DNA of 22,502 nt, taken from positions 1 to 22,502 of IMG/VR virus record IMGVR_UViG_3300025305_000155; one strand, 5' to 3'. The notes under the pieces were generated by a model. The model did not search any database and was not told where the DNA came from. It saw only the letters and a program-made list of their open reading frames with translations. The position numbers and the translations under genes were made by a program. Source of the DNA: a virus. Shown here piece by piece: positions 10,781-16,940 of this stretch (position 1 is the stretch's first letter; each line of letters starts with the position of its first letter).

Positions 10781-11749
10781 ATGGCAAACACTGTAACGCG
10801 AGGCATCGCAAACGTAGGAGCACTAGCCGTCAACGGATCAGGCTTTAACGCCGGGTCTGGTGCTCCTGCTAGCGGCACATCTGGGACCGGCGCGAAGGCG
10901 CACTCATTTGGTCCCGGTTCTCTGTATATGGACACGGCTACCAAAGTGATCTATGTCAACGAGAACACGCAAGCATCTCCCTACTGGACACCGGTTAGCT
11001 ATGACCAGTCTGGGATTCGTGCGTGGCACTCGGACTTCCGTGGGCATTCCGAAAAAGCGGCATCGAACACGGATGCCACTGCCATACTTGCCGAAAGCGG
11101 GTTGCGCGTCCACGGACAAGGAATTGCAGAGACCGATTCTGGGTTCACTGTGGCTGGCGTAGCTGAAGCCGGGTCGCTTGGGTCACTATTGACCACCAAC
11201 GAGACGGCGCACGTTGCCGCGTTGGGTGTTGGTGACACGACGCTACCGTTTCAACCTGATACGCACGGTCCCATTGTGATTGATGTCGAGTTCACACAGA
11301 ACACGGCTATCACGGCACGGGCGACCTTCTGCGGATTCATTGGTGCGGCGGCGAATGCACTCGACCCGGTTTGCACAGGGTCAAGCACTACCATCACGCT
11401 CGTGCTTGATGATGTCGCGGGACTGTTTCAGGACAGCGGCTTGACGGACGCAGACGGTGTCTTTGCACCGCACAACAAGTCCAACGAAGCGGCGTCTCTT
11501 GCGACAACCGCGACCGGTGTGGATTGCAGCACGACCATCTCGGCGGCTGGCACGTTCCAGCGCTGGCGTGTCGAGATTAGCACTGCCGGTGTCATGACCT
11601 GTTTTGTGAACAAGACGCAGGTTACGTCAATCAGCGCATCACTTGATGCGGACGAAGAAGTCGCTCCGAGCTTCTACGTCGAATCGAATGCCAGCGCTGT
11701 CAAGACATGCGACGTGCGGCGGTTCGCCACTTGGGGCAAGCGAGCGTAG
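10781..11749 (+). CDS. Virion structural protein, 322 aa
   Basis: Rich in Ala, Thr, Ser and Gly with alternating strands, as in beta-sandwich head-decoration or fibre proteins. A low-complexity N-terminus (NGSGFNAGSGAPASGTSGTG) is followed by GSLYMDTATKVIYVNENTQA, a pattern seen in phage surface proteins, and by a region from about residue 155 (IVIDVEFTQNTAITARATFC) that resembles a jelly-roll or concanavalin-like domain. It is probably displayed on the head. An intrinsic terminator follows directly. The start at 10781 has GGGG about 10 bases upstream. Confidence 0.6.
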   Translation: MANTVTRGIANVGALAVNGSGFNAGSGAPASGTSGTGAKAHSFGPGSLYMDTATKVIYVNENTQASPYWTPVSYDQSGIRAWHSDFRGHSEKAASNTDATAILAESGLRVHGQGIAETDSGFTVAGVAEAGSLGSLLTTNETAHVAALGVGDTTLPFQPDTHGPIVIDVEFTQNTAITARATFCGFIGAAANALDPVCTGSSTTITLVLDDVAGLFQDSGLTDADGVFAPHNKSNEAASLATTATGVDCSTTISAAGTFQRWRVEISTAGVMTCFVNKTQVTSISASLDADEEVAPSFYVESNASAVKTCDVRRFATWGKRA

Positions 11750-11772
11750 CGATAGGCCAAGGGAACTAACAT

Positions 11773-11812
11773 AGCCCGGCTTGGCGACTCGCGCCGGGCC
11801 GGGCTGTTGTTA
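11773..11812 (+). terminator. Intrinsic terminator inside the virion operon
   Basis: AGCCCGG (11773-11779) pairs with CCGGGCT (11799-11805), followed by GTTGTTAT. An alternative stem GCCCGGC/GCCGGGC (11774-11780 with 11793-11799) competes with it. The genes on both sides run in the same direction, so termination is probably partial. Confidence 0.7.
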
Positions 11813-11826
11813 TGTAGGGGGAAGGT

Positions 11827-12618
11827 ATGGCAACAATCAACCACGAATGGCGGTCAGCATCAACCGCAGACGGTGGAACCGCATTGAGCACGACCACTGC
11901 CAGAGTGCTCTTTCCACTTGGCACGACTAAAGCCAAGCTCCATGCGCGAAACCTTTCGACCGCAAAGGCGGCTCAAGTTGCACCCATGCCGTGGATTACA
12001 GTCTTGCACACCGACGATAATCTCAGCACGGTGACAGACGCCAGCGACAGTATGCAGGATGGTGCGGACGGCACACTGCTGACCCTAAGCAGCATGGACA
12101 CGCTGGCAAATGGTGACTTCGTGCTGGTCGGATCGCATGTGCCACTTCGCGGATTGCAGGTAGACGTTGGGGCGGTCAATGGCACGGCGTCAGTTATGAC
12201 CGTCAAGTACTGGAATGGATCAGCGTGGGCAGATATCAGCGATACGGACGGGACAGCGGACAGCGGTGCGACACTTGCCCAAGATGCGGCTATTACATGG
12301 ACCGTGCCGACAGCACACGTCAAGGAACGGATGCGTGGCATGGGACTCGCTCCCGGTGCGGGTGTGCCGTTCACTTACGACCCACTGTTCTGGTATCGCA
12401 TCGAGGTCTCGGCGGCACTCGACTCATCCGTGACGGTGTTGGGGATGCTTGGACTGCCACGGTATACGACGTACGCCGAACTCGCAGCGAACGAGAATTT
12501 AGAACAGGACACCAAGACATCGCTAGGTGGACACAGCGGAGTCGAAGGCAAGACAGCAGCGGGAACGGCGAACCTAATCGTCAACGTGTTCTCCAGTGGC
12601 GACGGGTTCGACGGGTAG
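11827..12618 (+). CDS. Virion structural protein, 263 aa
   Basis: Residues about 119-200 contain a pattern recurring in phage structural proteins: VMTVKYWNGSAWADISDTDG, TLAQDAAITWTVP and DPLFWYRIEVSAALD, a beta-sandwich that probably binds a surface or partner subunit. The N-terminus (NHEWRSASTADGGTALSTTT) resembles other head-module proteins. AGGGGGAAGGT precedes the ATG at 11827, directly after a terminator. It could be a decoration protein; the family is unnamed to me. Confidence 0.6.
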   Translation: MATINHEWRSASTADGGTALSTTTARVLFPLGTTKAKLHARNLSTAKAAQVAPMPWITVLHTDDNLSTVTDASDSMQDGADGTLLTLSSMDTLANGDFVLVGSHVPLRGLQVDVGAVNGTASVMTVKYWNGSAWADISDTDGTADSGATLAQDAAITWTVPTAHVKERMRGMGLAPGAGVPFTYDPLFWYRIEVSAALDSSVTVLGMLGLPRYTTYAELAANENLEQDTKTSLGGHSGVEGKTAAGTANLIVNVFSSGDGFDG

Positions 12619-12624
12619 GTAGGT

Positions 12625-13092
12625 ATGGCAAAGACTTACGGAGACGATCCGAATCCGACCGGGACCGCCGCGCAGAAGCGAGACTTTATTCGTTTCCTGA
12701 CGCAGACCAACGTCTCGCCAAAGCTGGACCTGATCAGTGATGCGGAGATTGATTCGTTGGTGTCTGTCTCGGCGAACAGTTGGATGGCAGCGTCGACCAC
12801 GGCAGGAGTGCTGGCGATGCGCGTGGGTCCGGTAGCGAGCAAGTCGGTTGGCGATGTGTCGATCAGTTACGGGAAGAGTGACTACATGGCACTGTCGGCA
12901 GAATGGCGCAAGAACGGACTCAGTCACCAGAACCCCTTTGTTGGCGGTCGGCTTATTACAGATCAAGACAACATTGACCAGAACGAGGATTTGAAAGAGC
13001 GCAAGTTCCACAACACCTTGCACGATGAGTCCGGATCAACAACTGGTGTGATTCGACGACGGCAAACACTGTGGACAGGGGGTGACCCGTGA
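12625..13092 (+). CDS. Head-tail adaptor-like protein, 155 aa
   Basis: A helical N-terminal half (AQKRDFIRFLTQTNVSPKLD, then LISDAEIDSLVSVSANSWMA and ALSAEWRKNG) followed by a polar tail fits the head-tail connector (gp6/gp15-like adaptor) that binds under the portal. Its position before a stopper-like and a gp10-like gene is the standard neck order. Its TGA overlaps the GTG of the next gene. Family assignment rests on size, helix pattern and order rather than on a signature motif. Confidence 0.62.
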   Translation: MAKTYGDDPNPTGTAAQKRDFIRFLTQTNVSPKLDLISDAEIDSLVSVSANSWMAASTTAGVLAMRVGPVASKSVGDVSISYGKSDYMALSAEWRKNGLSHQNPFVGGRLITDQDNIDQNEDLKERKFHNTLHDESGSTTGVIRRRQTLWTGGDP

Positions 13093-13415
13093 GCCTTGCT
13101 GCCGAACTAGAAGAACTCTATGTCGACACCGTGTATGTCGAGCCGCAGACTGGCAAGAACGTCAACAACGAAGACACCTTCGGTGACAAGGTCGAGTACA
13201 AGGCGCGTGTCTCAGGTCGGCATCGTCAGGTGCGTGATGCACAGGGTGAGCTACGACTAAGCACGGTGCAAGTGCATCTATATGCGGCGGCTGTAATTGG
13301 TCCGGATGACCGGGTGACGTTACCTGACACATGGACACCACAGCAACCGAGAATCATGTCTGTGCAAATGGTGCCAGACGAAGACGGACTCCATCACACG
13401 ACGATCTCTCTTTAG
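13089..13415 (+). CDS. Head-tail stopper/neck protein, 108 aa
   Basis: The small strand-rich protein (DTVYVEPQTGKNVNNEDTFG, VEYKARVSGRHRQVRDAQGE, STVQVHLYAAAVIGPDDRVT) fits the stopper family (SPP1 gp16-like), which closes the portal channel after packaging. GTG start at 13089 in a GTGA overlap with the adaptor gene. The order adaptor-stopper-gp10-like-tail terminator supports the call. Confidence 0.68.
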   Translation: MSLAAELEELYVDTVYVEPQTGKNVNNEDTFGDKVEYKARVSGRHRQVRDAQGELRLSTVQVHLYAAAVIGPDDRVTLPDTWTPQQPRIMSVQMVPDEDGLHHTTISL

Positions 13416-13419
13416 ACCG

Positions 13420-13818
13420 ATGGCAAACATCAACATTCAGTCGACCGTGGTTGTCAACGACGTGAACGTAGAGATCCTGAACGCTGTCGCTGCCGCGCTG
13501 TCGGTTGCCGGTGAATTGATTATGAGTAAGTCTGTTGCCATTGTGCCTGTGGATGAGGGTGTTTTGCGCTCGTCCCAACAGGTCGACCCGCCAGTGCTCA
13601 AGCGTGACGAGATTCTCGTTCTGTTGAGCTACGGTGGATCGGCAGCGGAGTATGCGGAAGAAGTGCATGAAAACCTGTTCTACTACCACAAACCACCGAC
13701 GCAGGCCAAGTATCTGGAAGAGCCGGTCGCAAAGATGGCTCCGCGTGTCTACGAGATGGTCGCGGCTATGATTCGCGCAGCATCATCGAAGCGTGGCAAG
13801 ACGACGGTGTATGGGTAG
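13420..13818 (+). CDS. HK97 gp10-like neck/tail completion protein, 132 aa
   Basis: Contains the gp10-family core: SKSVAIVPVDEGVLRSSQQV, a strand EILVLLSYGG, then YAEEVHENLFYYHKPPTQAK and YLEEPVAKMAPRV. These proteins act at the neck to join head and tail. No Shine-Dalgarno precedes the ATG at 13420, 5 bases after the previous stop, so coupled translation is likely. Confidence 0.82.
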   Translation: MANINIQSTVVVNDVNVEILNAVAAALSVAGELIMSKSVAIVPVDEGVLRSSQQVDPPVLKRDEILVLLSYGGSAAEYAEEVHENLFYYHKPPTQAKYLEEPVAKMAPRVYEMVAAMIRAASSKRGKTTVYG

Positions 13819-13832
13819 TCACGGAGGAGCTT

Positions 13833-14147
13833 ATGTGGATTCACGACGTAGTTGCAGATCCAATGGTGCGTGTGGCGATTATCAGTGGAGTACTACTCGC
13901 GTATGCCGTGTGGCCGACAGCGGTCGCACAGGAACGCACTCCGATCTTGCGCTGTTTCCACGGTGGCGAGACTGTCGCCGCTGTGCCGGTTCCTGCGCCA
14001 CCTGACTTTCGCGTTCAAATGTCGGCTGGCTCAGTTACATCGGCAGAGTGGACGCTTGATACCGGGCAGAAGGTGGTCATGGCAGCGACTGCGCCATGTG
14101 TTTATCTGGTGACACAGCCGAGACCGGGAGAACGTGGGGCTGAGTAG
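13833..14147 (+). CDS. Exported small protein with signal peptide, 104 aa
   Basis: After a 10-residue lead, MVRVAIISGVLLAYAVWPTA and VAQ form a signal peptide: Arg13, a hydrophobic core and an Ala-Val-Ala cleavage motif near residue 32. The mature part has two cysteines (41 and 89) that could form a disulfide, and a strand-rich polar body. GGAGGAG precedes the ATG at 13833. An internal ATG at 13863 would give an even more typical signal peptide. It sits between the gp10-like and tail terminator genes, where an exported protein is not expected. The function is unknown; cell-envelope action is inference. Confidence 0.68.
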   Translation: MWIHDVVADPMVRVAIISGVLLAYAVWPTAVAQERTPILRCFHGGETVAAVPVPAPPDFRVQMSAGSVTSAEWTLDTGQKVVMAATAPCVYLVTQPRPGERGAE

Positions 14148-14149
14148 AC

Positions 14150-14548
14150 ATGCTGCTGGATGAGATTGGCGTCAAGGTTACCGGAGCAGTAGCAGCGCTC
14201 ACACGGGCGACAAACTGCTTTGAAGGGGACATGCCGGACGACCCGGCGAACTGCGTGGCGATTATGGAGTACAGCGGACCCGCACCGGACCACGACCTAG
14301 GAACAGGCGTGATACGCCTTGAGAATGCGACGTTCCAAGTAGTGGTTCGGAACCAGACCTTTGCCACAGGTCGTGCGCTGGTGCAAAGCATTCACGAGGT
14401 GCTGGTTGGTATTGAGAACGAGAGCTTGAGCGGTACACGCTACCAAACGGTGATGTCGCTGAACTCGACCCCCACCACGTTTCCGCGTGATGCGGATAAC
14501 AGATGGCGATGGTCGATGAACTATCAAGCGGCGAAAGATCCATCATGA
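14150..14548 (+). CDS. Tail terminator protein (minor capsid, PF12691-like), 132 aa
   Basis: The pattern PDDPANCVAIMEYSGPAPDH (29-48), ENATFQVVVRNQTFATGRAL, TRYQTVMSLNSTPTTFPRDA and WRWSMNYQAAKDPS matches the tail terminator family, which caps the tail tube and joins it to the neck. Length is normal. It overlaps the glycosyltransferase gene by 4 bases (ATGA at 14545). Confidence 0.8.
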   Translation: MLLDEIGVKVTGAVAALTRATNCFEGDMPDDPANCVAIMEYSGPAPDHDLGTGVIRLENATFQVVVRNQTFATGRALVQSIHEVLVGIENESLSGTRYQTVMSLNSTPTTFPRDADNRWRWSMNYQAAKDPS

Positions 14549-15651
14549 GCACGATTCCTTTCTCGCCACGAGAAGACCCTACGGCAACCGAGCCGCTTCG
14601 GGTGCTCTTTGTCTGGCCCGGCGCAGAGATGGCGATCTCTGACGTGGCAACAGGATACGCCAATGCGCTGAAGGCGGCTGGTCATCATCTGACGGATTAC
14701 ATCCTCACAAAGCGACTGATCTACCACATCACAGCGACCCGTCGCTATGCCGAGGAAACGGACAACCGCACACTGGAGAGTGCGAAGAGCGATGTTCGTC
14801 TCATGGCGAAGATGGCATCTGAGTGCATCCTGCCAGAAGCGATCTATTGCGAAGCTGATGTGGTGGTGGTGGTGAGCGGGTTGAACCTCTGGCCGGGTGC
14901 ATTGCATCTGTTGCGTTGGGCTGGGATTCCAACGGTCTGTATTCTGACTGAATCTCCATACGAGGACAACGAACAGGTGGAATGGGTGCAGGCGAATCCG
15001 GATGCACTCGTGTTTACCAACGAGCGGTATTCGGCATCGACGCATGACGGATGGGGGTATCTGCCTTCGTCGCACGATCCGATGATCCATAAGCCGGTCG
15101 ACCCAGATCCGGAAGCGGCTTGTGATGTGCTGTTTCTGGGATCTGGGTTCGCTGACCGGCAAGCGTTCTTTGAGTCGGTTGACTGGACGGGGGTCGACCT
15201 GCGGTTACTTGGTCCTTGGCCGAACATGACGGACGAGTCGCCGCTGGCTCAGTTTCAGAACGGACATTGTATTGATAACAATCTCGCTCCATCGTACTAC
15301 CGAGCCGCAAAGATCAACATCAACCTGCATCGATCACATGGTCAAGCCTACAGCGCAAACCCGAGAACCTATGAGGTCGCGGCATCGGAAGCGTTCCAGA
15401 TCAGCGATGAGCGTCAGGAGGTGATCGACATCTTCGGAGAGAGTGTGCCGACATTTCGAGATGCGGTTGGACTACGGTTACTGATTGATCGGTATCTACA
15501 CGACGAGCCGATGCGAAGGCGGCTCGCGGCTGAAGCACGGAATCGGGTCGCCCCACACACCTTCGCATTTCGAGCCGAAAAGGTGGTTCGCGCAATTCGT
15601 GACGTGCTCGCGCAGCGGCATCGGGCTGGAATCCATCAACGAGGGAGATAG
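14545..15651 (+). CDS. CgeB-like GT-B glycosyltransferase, 368 aa
   Basis: Two Rossmann-like halves are visible. The first starts PLRVLFVWPGAEMAISDVAT and contains ADVVVVVSGLNLWPGALHLL and GIPTVCILTESPYEDNEQVE. The second starts CDVLFLGSGFADRQAFFESV and ends with the sugar-nucleotide region SANPRTYEVAASEAFQISDE (about 271-290), where the glutamate of RTYE is the usual nucleotide-sugar contact. This is the CgeB/Glyco_trans_1_2 family. It lies between the tail terminator and tail tube genes with a 4-base overlap, so it is made with the virion proteins and may glycosylate one of them. The ATG at 14545 was chosen for the ATGA overlap; 14503 would invade the upstream gene. Confidence 0.85.
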   Translation: MSTIPFSPREDPTATEPLRVLFVWPGAEMAISDVATGYANALKAAGHHLTDYILTKRLIYHITATRRYAEETDNRTLESAKSDVRLMAKMASECILPEAIYCEADVVVVVSGLNLWPGALHLLRWAGIPTVCILTESPYEDNEQVEWVQANPDALVFTNERYSASTHDGWGYLPSSHDPMIHKPVDPDPEAACDVLFLGSGFADRQAFFESVDWTGVDLRLLGPWPNMTDESPLAQFQNGHCIDNNLAPSYYRAAKININLHRSHGQAYSANPRTYEVAASEAFQISDERQEVIDIFGESVPTFRDAVGLRLLIDRYLHDEPMRRRLAAEARNRVAPHTFAFRAEKVVRAIRDVLAQRHRAGIHQRGR

Positions 15652-15656
15652 GACAC

Positions 15657-16061
15657 ATGGCGAACATCCACGGGAAAAACGCATTGGTCTACATCAGCGA
15701 CGGCACGAATCAGGCCGAAGCGGTGTCTGAGCAAAACACATACTCTATCGAAAGCGATTTCGAGACAGCCGATACCACCGAGCTTGGCGATTCGTGGAAG
15801 ACCGCTGTGAAGGGATTGCTATCGTGGAGCGGTCGGGTCGAGGGGAACTTCGACACCGGGAACAAACTGCTCTGGACCGCGCACACCGGGACAGCATTGT
15901 CGAAGTTCTACCTGTATCCTGAGCGTGGCACATTGACGCGGTACTACTACGGGACGTGCTGGGTGAAGCTCGGAACGGTCATTAGTGGCGGGATCACTGC
16001 CAAGAGCACGGCTTCGGTCGCATTGGTCGGTGACGGCACGCTGAACCGAGACGCCACCTAG
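15657..16061 (+). CDS. Major tail (tube) protein, 134 aa
   Basis: Pattern of siphovirus tube proteins: MANIHGKNALVYISDGTNQA, EQNTYSIESDFETADTTELG, SWKTAVKGLLSWSGRVEGNF, FYLYPERGTLTRYYYGTCWV and a strand-rich end. It polymerises around the tape measure to form the tube. GAGGGAGATAGG precedes the ATG at 15657. The glycosyltransferase directly upstream makes this an obvious possible substrate; it is rich in Ser and Thr. Confidence 0.85.
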   Translation: MANIHGKNALVYISDGTNQAEAVSEQNTYSIESDFETADTTELGDSWKTAVKGLLSWSGRVEGNFDTGNKLLWTAHTGTALSKFYLYPERGTLTRYYYGTCWVKLGTVISGGITAKSTASVALVGDGTLNRDAT

Positions 16062-16064
16062 TCA

Positions 16065-16382
16065 GTGGCCGAAGCGTTCAAGATCATTGGGCGTGGCGGT
16101 GTCATCTCTCACAAAGGGGTGTTCACCGCCGCCACGCTTGGGGCGTGGACTGCCATTACTGATATTGATTCGCTTGGCACATGGCGAACGGTGATCACGG
16201 CATCGCTGAAGACATCGCACCAGTATTACTTGTCACAGCGTTCGCTTGATCTCACGCTACGTCTTGGTCGTGACGACATTGGCTTCTCTGTCGAATCACT
16301 GCAACTGTTGTCCGATGATCGGGTCGGGGTCACAGTACTCGGTCAGCCGGGCGAGGGTCGTTTCTTAATACAAGAGGGGTAA
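16065..16382 (+). CDS. Small tail-module protein, 105 aa
   Basis: Strand-rich at both ends with a helical middle (FKIIGRGGVISHKGVFTAAT, SLKTSHQYYLSQRSLDLTLR, DRVGVTVLGQPGEGRFLIQE). I recognise no family. GTG start at 16065 is 3 bases after the tail tube stop and has no clear Shine-Dalgarno, so translation is probably coupled. Its place between tube and chaperone genes suggests a tube-associated or assembly role. Confidence 0.65.
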   Translation: MAEAFKIIGRGGVISHKGVFTAATLGAWTAITDIDSLGTWRTVITASLKTSHQYYLSQRSLDLTLRLGRDDIGFSVESLQLLSDDRVGVTVLGQPGEGRFLIQEG

Positions 16383-16384
16383 GC

Positions 16385-16786
16385 ATGGCATTCCGGTTTG
16401 CAACGGCAGGCACGACAAAGCTCGACATTGGTAGTGATGACTGGATTGAAGTCAGAAATGAGTTGTCTGTCGCCGAACAGCGAGAACTTCAAGACAAGAG
16501 CTTTGAAGCAACGCAGGAAATTACACCCGGTAACGAGGACAAGACACAGAAAATCGCAATCAATTGGGCCAAGTATTCGTTACATCGGTCAATGGCATAT
16601 ATCACCAGATGGAATGCAGCGGACGCAGAGAACGTGCCGGTTCCGGTCAGCATGGACACGCTCGGCGCACTGGATGAAGACACGATGCAGCGTATCGAGA
16701 CAGCGCTTACGGATTTCTTGGAGAAGCAACCAAAAAACGAAAAGCGGAAGTCTGGAAGGAAAGGGCGCAAGCCGACCTCCGCATAA
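16385..16786 (+). CDS. Tail assembly chaperone G, 133 aa
   Basis: A helical, acidic protein (DWIEVRNELSVAEQRELQDK, INWAKYSLHRSMAYITRWNA, DTMQRIETALTDFLEKQPKN) ending in a basic tail that is replaced when ribosomes slip. It lies immediately before the tape measure gene, as lambda gpG does, and coats the tape measure protein during tail assembly. AGAGGGGTAAGC precedes the ATG at 16385. The slippery site is at 16732-16738. Confidence 0.85.
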   Translation: MAFRFATAGTTKLDIGSDDWIEVRNELSVAEQRELQDKSFEATQEITPGNEDKTQKIAINWAKYSLHRSMAYITRWNAADAENVPVPVSMDTLGALDEDTMQRIETALTDFLEKQPKNEKRKSGRKGRKPTSA

Positions 16787-16929
16787 TGCGCTACATGCAC
16801 TGGAGCTATCCCGACCTCATGATGCTCCCGCAGGATTACTTGGCAGTGCTGATAGAGATGATTGACACAGATCGACGTCAGGCCGAGGACGAGAAGTTCT
16901 TTGCCCAAAGCAGACGGTCGGTGCGATGA
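16385..16929 (+). CDS. Tail assembly chaperone GT fusion (-1 programmed frameshift), 181 aa
   Basis: At A-AAA-AAC (16732-16738), read as CCA-AAA-AAC in the G frame, ribosomes can slip back one base. The new frame has no stop until TGA 16927-16929 and adds 63 residues starting RKAEVWKERAQADLRIMRYM then HWSYPDLMMLPQDYLAVLIE. This is a typical T domain, with the W-S-x-D/P-D-L-M-x-L-P pattern that contacts the tail tube subunits. Without a slip, G ends at 16786. The T domain begins outside any long ATG-started ORF, so it is missed by simple gene finding. Confidence 0.85.
16732..16738 (+). other. Ribosomal -1 frameshift slippery site A-AAA-AAC
   Basis: Exact X-XXY-YYZ heptamer (six A then C) in the correct phase of the G frame, 48 bases before the G stop, with an open -1 frame downstream. 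An AAAG-rich tract follows. Confidence 0.88.
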
Positions 16930-16940
16930 CGGACTAGGCT

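Noticed and set aside
12225-12740. 171-residue Arg-rich ORF over the 263-residue structural gene
   Set aside because: High Arg content and lack of a ribosome binding site are typical of an out-of-frame reading.
14524-15162. 212-residue ORF on the minus strand inside the glycosyltransferase gene
   Set aside because: No ribosome binding site or recognisable domain, and it lies fully under a strong family match in the other strand.
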